A DNA stretch of 64,000 bases, from assembly GCF_004802635.2 (NCBI RefSeq), contig NZ_CP046052.1, positions 3,038,001 through 3,102,000 of the forward strand. Reading direction: 5' to 3'. This DNA is from Methylocystis heyeri. Lineage in GTDB: Bacteria; Pseudomonadota; Alphaproteobacteria; Rhizobiales; Beijerinckiaceae. How positions within the stretch are numbered: the first letter of the stretch is position 1; each line of letters starts with the position of its first letter. Below the pieces are notes generated by a model, which ran no database searches, was not told where the DNA came from, and was given only the letters and a program-made list of their open reading frames with translations. The position numbers were made by a program, and so were the translations under genes. Below are positions 1-9,123 of this stretch, piece after piece.

Positions 1-1100
1 GCCCGAACAGAACCGTCCCGAACACCACGTCCTCGCGCCCCGAGGTGCGCGCCAGCGTCAAAGCGAAGGCGGCGTGGAACAGGCTCGCGGCGCTGACCCC
101 GAGTGTGCGCGCCTGCGCGCGAATCCGCCCGGCAAGCGACGAATCGAGCCGGTCCTCATGCAATTGGATATCCTCGCCGTCGCCGCGGACGTCGAGCAGG
201 CCGAAGGGCGCCGTCGGCTCCTCCACGTCGCCGAGCAGCGACCGGAAATAGAACTCCTGCTCCTGCCCATTGGCCGACAAGCGAGCCCGCGCGATAAAGT
301 CGCGGAAGGGCGGCGACGCGGAGATTTCGTCGCCGCGCCCCGAAAGATGCGCCTGCGCCTCCTCCACAACGAGGCTCAAGGTCATATTGTCGTCGATCAG
401 ATGATGATGCGCGATGGCGACAACCCAGCGATCCTGCGCGGCGTCGCGCGCGAAGGCGACGCGCATCATCGGCGCCCGTCGCACATCGAGCCGGTAGCGC
501 GCAGGATCGAAACGCGCCAGCAGCGCCTCCTTCGTATCCTCGCCCGCGTCGAGTTCGACTTCCTCCACAGCGAGCGGCGCCTTGCGCCACACCACCTGCA
601 TCGGCTCCGAGAGACCTTCCCAGACGATCGCGGTGCGCAATATGTCGTGACGCGCGATCACGCGCTCCAGCGTCGCGACGAAGGCGTCGACCCGCTCGCG
701 CGAGGCGCAGGAAAGCAGGGTCCGCAGCTGATAGGGATCGCCCCGCTCCGCCAGCAGGTGATGGAACAGCATCCCCTCCTGAAGCGGCGCGAGCGGATAA
801 ATGTCCTGCACATTCGCCGCTCCGCCCTCGACGCCGGAGACGATCCCGTCGATCTCCGATTGCGTAAGCGGCGCGAGCGTCAGCATCTGCGGCGTGATCG
901 CCGTGCAGCCCTCCGGGATCAGATTGGGCGGAACATCGATCCGCAACGCCTCGCCCAGCGCACCGCACAAAGCCGAGGGCGTCGGATGCGAAAACAGCGT
1001 CCTCACGTCGCTGGAAAGACCCTCCCTGCGCAGCCGCTCGATCACCGTAACCGCGAGCAGGGAGTGCCCTCCGAGCTCGAAGAAATTATCGTCGATCCCG
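1..1100 (-). repeat. Direct repeat copy 2 inside NRPS-3 (T2-C3 region)
   Basis: This stretch is closely similar at the DNA level to 3268-4370. It covers the end of the second carrier protein and the start of the third condensation domain. The alignment begins at base 1, so the copy continues beyond the window. Only a few codon-sized indels separate the copies. Confidence 0.85.
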
Positions 1101-4100
1101 ACGCGCTCGAGGCAGAGCGTTTGAGCCCAGATGCGGCACATCGTCTCTTGCGTCGCATTGCCTGGCGCCTTGTACGGCCTCTCCTCACGCCTCGTCGTCT
1201 CCGGTTCTGGGAGGGCGTTTCGGTTGATTTTTCCGTTTTGGGTGAGAGGGAGCGCGTCCAATATTACGAAGGCTGCGGGGATCATGAAGTCGGGGAGGGT
1301 CTTAGCGAGCGCCGCGCGCAGCGCGGCTGGGGCGGTCTGCTGCGGCGCCGACGTCGCCACATAGGCTGCGAGCCGCTTGGCCCCGGCCCCGTCCTCGCGC
1401 GCGACGACCAGCGCCTCCTCGACCTCGGGCAGAGCCGAAAGCGCCGCCTCGATCTCGCCCGGCTCGATGCGAAAGCCGCGGATCTTGAGCTGATGGTCGA
1501 TGCGCCCCAGAAACTCGATCGTCCCGTCGTCGCCGATGCGGCCGAGATCGCCGCTGCGATAAAGACGCGAGCCCGCCGCTCCGAAGGGATCGGGAACAAA
1601 GGCCGCGGCCGTCAGATCGGGCCGGTTCAGATAGCCCCGTCCGACCTGCACGCCGCCGATGCAGATCTCCGCCGCCACCCCGAAAGGCGCCGGCTCGAGA
1701 TCGCGGCCCAGCAGATAGAGCTGCGTGTTGTCCGCCGCCCGCCCGATCGGAACGCTCAGATCGTCGCCCTGCGGCGGCTCCACGATCGGATGATAGGAGA
1801 CGTCGTCCGAACATTCCGCCGGACCATAGGCGTTGAGCAGCCGAACATGGGGGTGGCGCTCCATGAACCTTCGGCACAGCCCGGGCGCGAAAGCCTCGCC
1901 GCAGGGCAGCAGCCAGCGCAGCGTCGGCAGATCCGATCCCGCCCCGCAAACATCGAGAACAGAACGGATCATCGACGGAACCGCTTCGAGAACGGTCACC
2001 CCCCGCGCCGCCATCTCCGCCATGAGCCGGCCCGGATCGTGCGAAAGGGCGTCGGGGAATATCTCCACCCGCGCCCCCAGCGCGAGCGCGGTCAGGAACT
2101 GCCACACCGAGATGTCGAAACATTGCGAGGCGGTCTGCGCGATGACGTCGCGCTCGCAAAGCCCCAGCGCCGGAACCTTGGAGATCAGATTGTTGAACAT
2201 CCCGCGATGCTCGATCATCGCTCCCTTGGGCAAGCCGGTGGAGCCGGAGGTGAAGATCGCCACCGCCAGCGACTGCGGGCCGTGACGCCGCGGCGGGTTG
2301 AAGCTGCAAGGCCCGCCGGCTTCGAGCGCCGCAAGCTCGCACAGCCGCGCCGGGAGCTGCGGCGTCGCGGTCAGAATCGCCTGCGCCCGGGCCGCCAGCC
2401 CCGGCCCCGCCAGCAGCAGCCCGACCCCGCTCTGCGCCAGCGTCTGCGCGAGGCGCCGGTCGGGATAGGCCGGCTCCAGCGGCAGATAGGCCCCGCCCGC
2501 CTTCAGAACCGCGAGCATGGCCACCAGAAAATCGAGCCCGCGCTCTTCCAGCAGAGCCACCAAGCAATCGGGCCCGACGCCTGCCCCGATCAGCGCATGC
2601 GCCAAACGGTTGGCGCGCGCGTTCAGCTCGCCATAGCTCAGCGTGCGCCCGTCGCAGCGGGCGGCGACCGCCTCGGGAACGCGCCGGACCTGCGCCTCGA
2701 AACGGGCCAGGAAGTCCAGCGGCTCGCCATAGTCGCGCGCCGTGCGGTTCAAATCCGTCACCAGCCGGAGACGCTCCTCCGCGGGCAGAACGTCGATCGC
2801 GCGCAGCGGCGTCCGCGGCGCCGCCTCCAGCGCCTCCGTCAGGCCTTCCAGCGCCTTGCGCATGAAGCCGCAGATCCGCGCCGGGCCGACGCTCTCCGCC
2901 GCATAGGCCGTCAGCCGGAACGCCTCGCCGTCGTCGTCCACCGAGATCTCGAACGGATAATTGGTGCGCTCCGCATAGGACAGCGTCTTCACCCCGGCCC
3001 AGGCCAGCGCGCCGCGATCCTCCGTCGCCGTCGCCGGACTGTGGCGATAGTTGAGCAGCGCCGAGAACAAGGGCGCAGGCGCCTCGACCCCGCTGCAGCG
3101 TTGCGCCAGCGCCAGAGACGCATGTTCATGCGCGATCAGCTCCGTGAGCCGCGCATGGGTCTCCCGCACCCCCGCCTCCACGCTTCGTTCCCCGAACCCC
3201 AGCCGAAGCGGCAGCGTGTTGATGAAGGCTCCCGCCGCGCGGTCGGCCCCGGCGCCGCCATACATGCGCCCGAACAGGACCGTGCCGAACACCACGTCCT
3301 CGCGCCCCGAGGCCCGCGCCAGCGTCAGGGCGAAAGCGGCGTGGAACAGGCTCGCGGAACTCACCTTGAGCGCGCGCGCCTGCAATCGCAGACGCCTGCA
3401 CAGATCCGACTCGATCTCCAGCGCGGCCTCGCAAATCCCCGCGCCGTCGCCCCGGACGTCGAGCAGGCCGAAGGGCGCCGTCGGCTCCTCGACGTCGCCG
3501 AGTTGCGCCCGGAAGTAGGCCTCCTGCGCCGCGCGATCCGTCGACAGCCGCGCCTGCGCCACGAAATCGCGGTAGGGCGGCGGCGCGGACGGCGCGGGAT
3601 CGCCGCCGCCCGAAAACAGCCTGCGCATCTCCTCGCCGACCACCGCCAGCGTCTCGTGGTCGCCGATCAGATGATGATAGGCCACCACCGCGACCCAGCG
3701 ATCCTGCGCGGCGTCGCGCGCGAAGACGACGCGCATCATCGGCGCCTGGCGCACGTCGAGCCGGAAACGCTCGGGGTGAAAGCGCGCCTCCAGCGTCTGC
3801 GCCACATCCGCATCCGCCTCGGGTGCGACTTCCTCCACTACGAGCGGCGCCTCGCGCCACACCACTTGCATCGGCTCCGACAGACCCTCCCAGACCACCG
3901 CGGTGCGCAATATGTCGAAACGCGCGATCACGCGTTCCAGCGCCGCCAGGAAGAGGTCGAGGGCGTCGCGGGTCTCGAAGGCGATGACGGTCTCGATCAG
4001 ATAGGGATCGCCCCGCTCCGCCAGCAGGTGATGGAACAGCATCCCCTCCTGCAGCGGCGCCAGCGGATAGATGTCCTGCACATTCGCGGCCCCGCCGGAA

Positions 4101-7100
4101 ACGCCGGCCACGATGCGGTCGATCTCGGCCTGCGAGAGCTTCGCCAGAGTCAGCATCTGCGGCGTGATCGTCGCGCAGCCCTGCGGGATCAGATTGGGCG
4201 GAACCTCGATCTGCTTCGCGCCGCAGATCGCCGCCGACAGGCCCGCGGGCGTCGGATGCGAAAACAGCGCCCTCACGTCGCTGGAAAGACCCTCCCGGCG
4301 CAGCCGCTCGATCAGACCGATCGCCAGCAGCGAGTGCCCCCCGAGCTCGAAGAAATTATCCTCGATCCCGACCCGCTCGACGCCCAGGACCTCGGCGAAG
4401 ACCCGGCACAGCGTCTCTTCTTCGGCGTTGCGCGGCGCGACATGGCGACGCGTCGACAAAGCTTCATCCGGCTCCGGCAGCGCCTTGCGGTCGAGCTTGC
4501 CGTTCGCCGTCAGCGGCAGCGCATCGACGATCACGATCGCCGCTGGGACCATATAGTCCGGCAGCTCCAGCGACAGCGCCGCACGCAAGGTCGACGCATC
4601 CGCCGCGCCGCCTTCGCCCAGCGCGCTTCCCTCGCCCAGCGCAACGTAAGCCGCCAGCCGCCTGGCCCCGGCCCCGTCCTCGCGCGCCACAACCACAGCC
4701 TCGCGCACCGCAGGCTGGCGCAGCAGCGCCGCCTCGATCTCGCCCGGCTCGATGCGAAAGCCCCGGATCTTCACCTGATGGTCGAGACGGCCCAGAAACA
4801 CGATGGTCCCGTCCGCCCGCCGCCGCGCCAGATCCCCGGTGCGGTAGAGCCGCGTCCCCGCCGCGCCGAACGGGTTCGCAACGAAGCGCTCCGCCGTCAG
4901 ATCGGGACGCCCGACATAGCCCCGCGCAAGCCCGACCCCGCCGATGTAGAGCTCGCCCGCGACCCCCAGCGGAGCCGGCTGCATCCCAGGACCCAGAACA
5001 TAAATCTGCGTGTTGGAGATCGCGGAGCCGATCGGCGCATAGATCTCCTGTTCCTCCCCGGCCCCGCATTGATAGGCCGTCACGTCCACCGACGCCTCGG
5101 TCGGGCCGTAGAGATTATGCAGCTCTATCCCCGCTGCCGACGCCGCCCGCGCCAGGCCCCCAGGCAGCGCCTCGCCGCTGCACATCACCCGCCGCAGGCT
5201 CGCAAACGACGACAGCGCGAAGCCGCTCATAAACGCCTGAAGCATCGACGGCACAAAATGCAGCGTCGTCACCCCCTCCCCTGCGATCAGAGCCGCCAGA
5301 CGCTCCGGCAGGCGATGATCGCCCGGCCGCGCAACCGCAAGACGCGCTCCCACCGAAAGCGGCCAGAAAAACTCCCACACCGAAACGTCGAAGCTGAACG
5401 GCGTCTTCTGCAGCACCGTCTCCGCGGGCTCCAGCCCATAGCGCGACTGCATCCAGGCGATGCGGTTGACGATCCCCTCATGGCTGACGCCGACCCCCTT
5501 GGGCCGGCCGGTCGAACCCGAGGTGTAGATCACATAGGCGAGGTTTTGCCCGCCCGCGCAGCTCGGCGGGTTCTCCCCGCTCTCCTGCGCGATCGCGTCC
5601 CAATCGGCGTCGAGCCGAAGCTTTGCGACATTCTCCGGCAGAAGGTCGGCGAGCCCCGCCTGCGTCAGCACGAGGCGCGCCCCGGCGTCCGCGATCATGA
5701 ACGCCAGGCGCTCCTGCGGATAGTCGGGATCGAGCGGCAGATAGGCCCCGCCTGCCTTCAGCACCCCCAGAAGGCCGACCACCATCTCAACCGAGCGTTC
5801 CAGACACAGCCCCACCACGACGTCCGGCCCCACCCCCCGCGACCGCAGGAAATGCGCGAGACGGTTGGCCCGCGCGTTCAGCTCGCCATAGCTCAGAGTC
5901 TCGCCGTCGAACGAAACCGCCGCCGCTCCCGGAGACCGCGCAGCCTCCCCCTCGAACCGCCCCTGTAAAACCTCCCCCCAGCCATGTTCAAAATCCGTCC
6001 CGTTGAACCGCGTCAGGAGGCGATGGCGCTCCTCCTCGCCGAGCATCGGCAATTCGCTCAGGCGTCGCTGCGGGGCGGACGCTACCGCCTCGAGCAGGCG
6101 GGTATAATGCCGGGCCAATCGCGCGACCGTCGCCTCGTCGAACAGCGCCGTCGCATATTCGAAACTCAGCGCCAGCTCGCCGGCGCTCTCTTGCGCCGAA
6201 AGGGTGAGATCGAACTTTGCCGTAGGGTTCTCGAAGCGGAAGGACTCGAAGCGGAGACCATGGAACGACAACTCGGTCGCCTGCGCGCTCTGGAGAACGA
6301 ACATGGCCTGAAACAAAGGAGTGCGGCTCGGGTCGCGCGCCGGCGACAGCTCCTCCACCAATCGCTCGAAAGGCAGGTCCTGATGGGCCTGAGCGGCGAG
6401 CGCCGTTTCGTGCGCCTGCGCCAGCAGCGTCGCGAAGCTCGGATCGCCCGACAGGTCGATCCGGATCGTCAGCGTGTTGACGAAGAATCCGATCAGCGGC
6501 TCGAGCTCGACCCGCCGCCTGTTTGCGACGGGAATTCCGACGCAGATGTCGTTCTGAGCGCTATGGCGATGCAGCAACGCCTGGAACGCCGTGAGCAACG
6601 TCGTGAACAATGTCGTTCCGGACTGCCGACTCAGCGCCTGCAGCCGCGCCAGCGTCTCTTTTGGGGCGGTGAAGGCGTAAATCGCCCCTCGGTGATCCGT
6701 CGTCGGCGGACGCGGGCGGTCCGTAGGAAGGTCCAGCGTCGCCGGCGCATCGCTCAGCGCCTCTCGCCAATAAGCGAGTTGGCGCTTCAGGACTTCGCCC
6801 TGGAGCCACTGGCGCTGCCAGACCGCGTAATCGGCGTATTGGATCTTCAGCTCCGCGAGAGGCGACGGCAGACCCGAGGCGAAGGCGGCGTAAAGCGCGC
6901 GGAATTCACGCAGCAGAACGTCGGTCGACCAGCCGTCGGAGACGATGTGATGCAGCGTGATCGATAGGATGTGCTCCCGCTCTCCGGTCGCCGCATGCGT
7001 TCCGAGATCGAGCAGCAGCGCCCGCAGGAGCGGGGGCGTCGCAAGATCGAAGGGCGCGATCGCTTCGATCTCGACCAGGCGGCGCGCTTCGACTTCGCGT

Positions 7101-7486
7101 TTGTCCTTCGGCAAACCTGTCAGATCCACGAGCGGCGCGTCGATTTCGAGCGACGTCAGAATTTCCTGACGAGGCTCACCGCCGCGAAGGACGAACGCTG
7201 TGCGCAGCACTTCGTGACGGCGGACGATCTCGTTCAGGGCGCGCCTGAAGACCGCCGCGTCGAACGCTCCGACGATCCGCAGGGCCGCGGCGTTGTTGTA
7301 ATGGGCGCCGCCCCACTCGATTTCGCTCAGCATCCAGAGGCGCTGCTGGGCGAAGGAAAGTGGTTTGCAGCCGAACTCACTCGCTGCGCCCGGCTCCGCC
7401 GTGAGCGTTCCCTCCTCCAGGCGCCGGCGCAATTGGCGGCGTTCATCCGGGGAGAGCTTCGAAAGGCGCAAAAGCTGCTCGTTCAT
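1..7486 (-). CDS. Nonribosomal peptide synthetase NRPS-3, C-A-T-C-A-T-C..., 3' end outside window
   Basis: The frame stays open from the ATG at 7486 to the left edge (about 2495 codons). Domains from the start: condensation (C3 motif HHIVSDG near residue 180), adenylation (YTSGSTG near 652), carrier protein (GGHSLLA near 1047), second condensation, second adenylation, carrier protein (near 2140) and the beginning of a third condensation domain. The specificity pocket of the first A domain reads D-V-W-H-M-S-L-V-D-K, which matches known serine codes. The second reads D-I-W-E-L-C-A-D-D-K; its three acidic positions suggest a cationic residue such as Dab. Residues were aligned by eye to GrsA. It starts 38 bp after the CmlA-like gene and is the last gene of the operon that is visible. 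No thioesterase or reductase domain is reached, so the release step is unknown. Confidence 0.93.
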   Translation of the reverse strand, partial: MNEQLLRLSKLSPDERRQLRRRLEEGTLTAEPGAASEFGCKPLSFAQQRLWMLSEIEWGGAHYNNAAALRIVGAFDAAVFRRALNEIVRRHEVLRTAFVLRGGEPRQEILTSLEIDAPLVDLTGLPKDKREVEARRLVEIEAIAPFDLATPPLLRALLLDLGTHAATGEREHILSITLHHIVSDGWSTDVLLREFRALYAAFASGLPSPLAELKIQYADYAVWQRQWLQGEVLKRQLAYWREALSDAPATLDLPTDRPRPPTTDHRGAIYAFTAPKETLARLQALSRQSGTTLFTTLLTAFQALLHRHSAQNDICVGIPVANRRRVELEPLIGFFVNTLTIRIDLSGDPSFATLLAQAHETALAAQAHQDLPFERLVEELSPARDPSRTPLFQAMFVLQSAQATELSFHGLRFESFRFENPTAKFDLTLSAQESAGELALSFEYATALFDEATVARLARHYTRLLEAVASAPQRRLSELPMLGEEERHRLLTRFNGTDFEHGWGEVLQGRFEGEAARSPGAAAVSFDGETLSYGELNARANRLAHFLRSRGVGPDVVVGLCLERSVEMVVGLLGVLKAGGAYLPLDPDYPQERLAFMIADAGARLVLTQAGLADLLPENVAKLRLDADWDAIAQESGENPPSCAGGQNLAYVIYTSGSTGRPKGVGVSHEGIVNRIAWMQSRYGLEPAETVLQKTPFSFDVSVWEFFWPLSVGARLAVARPGDHRLPERLAALIAGEGVTTLHFVPSMLQAFMSGFALSSFASLRRVMCSGEALPGGLARAASAAGIELHNLYGPTEASVDVTAYQCGAGEEQEIYAPIGSAISNTQIYVLGPGMQPAPLGVAGELYIGGVGLARGYVGRPDLTAERFVANPFGAAGTRLYRTGDLARRRADGTIVFLGRLDHQVKIRGFRIEPGEIEAALLRQPAVREAVVVAREDGAGARRLAAYVALGEGSALGEGGAADASTLRAALSLELPDYMVPAAIVIVDALPLTANGKLDRKALPEPDEALSTRRHVAPRNAEEETLCRVFAEVLGVERVGIEDNFFELGGHSLLAIGLIERLRREGLSSDVRALFSHPTPAGLSAAICGAKQIEVPPNLIPQGCATITPQMLTLAKLSQAEIDRIVAGVSGGAANVQDIYPLAPLQEGMLFHHLLAERGDPYLIETVIAFETRDALDLFLAALERVIARFDILRTAVVWEGLSEPMQVVWREAPLVVEEVAPEADADVAQTLEARFHPERFRLDVRQAPMMRVVFARDAAQDRWVAVVAYHHLIGDHETLAVVGEEMRRLFSGGGDPAPSAPPPYRDFVAQARLSTDRAAQEAYFRAQLGDVEEPTAPFGLLDVRGDGAGICEAALEIESDLCRRLRLQARALKVSSASLFHAAFALTLARASGREDVVFGTVLFGRMYGGAGADRAAGAFINTLPLRLGFGERSVEAGVRETHARLTELIAHEHASLALAQRCSGVEAPAPLFSALLNYRHSPATATEDRGALAWAGVKTLSYAERTNYPFEISVDDDGEAFRLTAYAAESVGPARICGFMRKALEGLTEALEAAPRTPLRAIDVLPAEERLRLVTDLNRTARDYGEPLDFLARFEAQVRRVPEAVAARCDGRTLSYGELNARANRLAHALIGAGVGPDCLVALLEERGLDFLVAMLAVLKAGGAYLPLEPAYPDRRLAQTLAQSGVGLLLAGPGLAARAQAILTATPQLPARLCELAALEAGGPCSFNPPRRHGPQSLAVAIFTSGSTGLPKGAMIEHRGMFNNLISKVPALGLCERDVIAQTASQCFDISVWQFLTALALGARVEIFPDALSHDPGRLMAEMAARGVTVLEAVPSMIRSVLDVCGAGSDLPTLRWLLPCGEAFAPGLCRRFMERHPHVRLLNAYGPAECSDDVSYHPIVEPPQGDDLSVPIGRAADNTQLYLLGRDLEPAPFGVAAEICIGGVQVGRGYLNRPDLTAAAFVPDPFGAAGSRLYRSGDLGRIGDDGTIEFLGRIDHQLKIRGFRIEPGEIEAALSALPEVEEALVVAREDGAGAKRLAAYVATSAPQQTAPAALRAALAKTLPDFMIPAAFVILDALPLTQNGKINRNALPEPETTRREERPYKAPGNATQETMCRIWAQTLCLERVGIDDNFFELGGHSLLAVTVIERLRREGLSSDVRTLFSHPTPSALCGALGEALRIDVPPNLIPEGCTAITPQMLTLAPLTQSEIDGIVSGVEGGAANVQDIYPLAPLQEGMLFHHLLAERGDPYQLRTLLSCASRERVDAFVATLERVIARHDILRTAIVWEGLSEPMQVVWRKAPLAVEEVELDAGEDTKEALLARFDPARYRLDVRRAPMMRVAFARDAAQDRWVVAIAHHHLIDDNMTLSLVVEEAQAHLSGRGDEISASPPFRDFIARARLSANGQEQEFYFRSLLGDVEEPTAPFGLLDVRGDGEDIQLHEDRLDSSLAGRIRAQARTLGVSAASLFHAAFALTLARTSGREDVVFGTVLFG
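3268..4370 (-). repeat. Direct repeat copy 1 inside NRPS-3 (T1-C2 region)
   Basis: This is the partner of the repeat at 1-1100, covering the first carrier protein and second condensation domain. Long stretches are identical, for example around 4025-4055 against 755-785. This points to recent module duplication or gene conversion. Confidence 0.85.
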
Positions 7487-7524
7487 ATTTCTCGTTTCCT
7501 GCAGGATTGCGTCCGGCGGACGTT

Positions 7525-9123
7525 TCAAACCAGAATTTCCGACCTGCCGAAGAGAAGCTCCGCGTCGCCCTGCAGCTCAGCCTTCATGGCGGCGATGAAC
7601 TTGTCGATTTCGCGGATATACGGGTCGTTCTCCGAGGGACTCAGCGCCAGCAGATGTTTGATCCACGGCTCGCGCCCGACGGCGTAGACGAACGCTCTTT
7701 TGCACTGGACGGACCGCGCGAGAGTCAGGGCTTTGGCGGCGTCGCAGCCGTTCGAGCGGCGGCTCTGGTCGTGGCGACGCTCCGATTTGAGCGGCAGCAT
7801 CGGACCATAAACCCAGGACAAGGGCGCCCCGACGCATTCCATGCCGACGAACAGCACGCCGATCGGGCCGGCCAATCTCAGGATCGGCTCATAGATCGCA
7901 CAGTCGAGACAATTGGAGTCCGCAGCGAACAGAATCGATTGCGACGCCGCCTCGATCAGATAAGCGGATTTCGCAGCAGGCAGATCATTGTGTTCGCCGA
8001 GGAAGGGGATGGCCACGATCCGGCCGCCTTCGAAGACGATCTCGTCGAAGCAATCCACTTCGCGGACATTTCTGAACCCGAGATTTTCGGCGAGCAGCCG
8101 CAGCGAAAAATCCGCATAAAAGGTTCCCGAATTCCTGGGAACCACGAGCGTTCCGATCCTGTGCCGCAATCGCAACAGGGTCTCGACGACGAAGTGGTCA
8201 TGGTGGCCGTGCGTGACCAGAGCATAGTCGATGCGGTGGGGAAGATCGGCCCAGCTGAAACGCTCGACCTTCGCTTCGCGGGGGACGCTCGCGACCAGCG
8301 GGTCGACCAGGATTGCAATGTCGCGGGTCTCGACCAAAACGCAGGCGTGGCCGAAGTAGCGGATCCGCACGCCCTCCCCGCGCCATTTGGGATCGGGCTT
8401 TCCCCGGCTTTCCTCGAGCAACGGCGCCAGCGCGCCGTTCGCCGCTGCTTCACCGCCGAGCAGTTCCAAGATCGCCTCATAACCGGCGGGTTCGACGTCG
8501 AGACGAAAAAGATCGTCGAGCCTCGCGTCGGCGAAGGAAATTCGCCAGTCGAACACCCCCGCGCCATCAAGCCGCGGGGTGCTCATATAGTAGGGACGGT
8601 CGTCGTCGCTCTGCAGATCGAACAGACGCAGAGATTGCTGCTCCGGCTTATAGTAGCGGCTCTTATAGAGGGCGCCCTCGAGGCAGCGCACGATCGGATT
8701 GTTCAGATAGTCGTAAAAAAGCTCGACATGCCCCCGCAAAGGCGCAGGCAGGCTGGCGTAGCGTTCTTCGAGGCTCTCGCCTTTCGCTTCTTGCGCCAGG
8801 CTCCGGCTGAACTGGAGCAGCGCCTCTGCGAATTCGATATTGTCCTTCATGGCGCCGAGCGTCGTCTCGAGCAGCGTCTTCAGCCTTCCGGATTCGTGTG
8901 CCGGATGGTCGATGAACGGTCCGCCGAGGAGGCGTGGATTTTTAGACGCCAGTTCGTGCTGCCGTGGATTGTCGAGAAAGGATTGCAGCACGTCGATCTG
9001 ATAGTTGGCGAGATGCAGGCTGTGCGCGACCGGCGCCAGAGTATGAGGCCACGCCGGCCAGCGCGCGACCAGCGGTTCGATGCACGCGCTGGCGGACAGC
9101 ATGAAGCCGAGGCCGTCAGACAT
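7525..9123 (-). CDS. CmlA-type diiron beta-hydroxylase (MBL fold) acting with NRPS
   Basis: The protein has 532 residues: an N-terminal domain of about 245 residues followed by a metallo-beta-lactamase fold. The metal motif THGHHDH places His305, His307, Asp309 and His310. Glu377 (GEH) and Asp402 (FAADS) follow, and His490 is a candidate last ligand. As I recall them, the CmlA ligands of chloramphenicol biosynthesis are H305, H307, D309, H310, E377, D403 and H480, in a protein of the same length. CmlA hydroxylates the beta carbon of an aminoacyl group held on a carrier protein, using a diiron centre. The ATG at 9123 overlaps the NRPS-2 stop and has a GGAGG site 6 bp upstream, so translation is probably coupled. 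The likely substrate is the residue loaded by NRPS-2. A plain hydrolase is less likely given the N-terminal domain and context. Confidence 0.85.
   Translation of the reverse strand: MSDGLGFMLSASACIEPLVARWPAWPHTLAPVAHSLHLANYQIDVLQSFLDNPRQHELASKNPRLLGGPFIDHPAHESGRLKTLLETTLGAMKDNIEFAEALLQFSRSLAQEAKGESLEERYASLPAPLRGHVELFYDYLNNPIVRCLEGALYKSRYYKPEQQSLRLFDLQSDDDRPYYMSTPRLDGAGVFDWRISFADARLDDLFRLDVEPAGYEAILELLGGEAAANGALAPLLEESRGKPDPKWRGEGVRIRYFGHACVLVETRDIAILVDPLVASVPREAKVERFSWADLPHRIDYALVTHGHHDHFVVETLLRLRHRIGTLVVPRNSGTFYADFSLRLLAENLGFRNVREVDCFDEIVFEGGRIVAIPFLGEHNDLPAAKSAYLIEAASQSILFAADSNCLDCAIYEPILRLAGPIGVLFVGMECVGAPLSWVYGPMLPLKSERRHDQSRRSNGCDAAKALTLARSVQCKRAFVYAVGREPWIKHLLALSPSENDPYIREIDKFIAAMKAELQGDAELLFGRSEILV

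Noticed and set aside
74-5968. A plus-strand open frame of 1964 codons
   Set aside because: It is the antisense of NRPS-3. Its translation is extremely Arg-rich, repeats with the NRPS modules and has no family motif.
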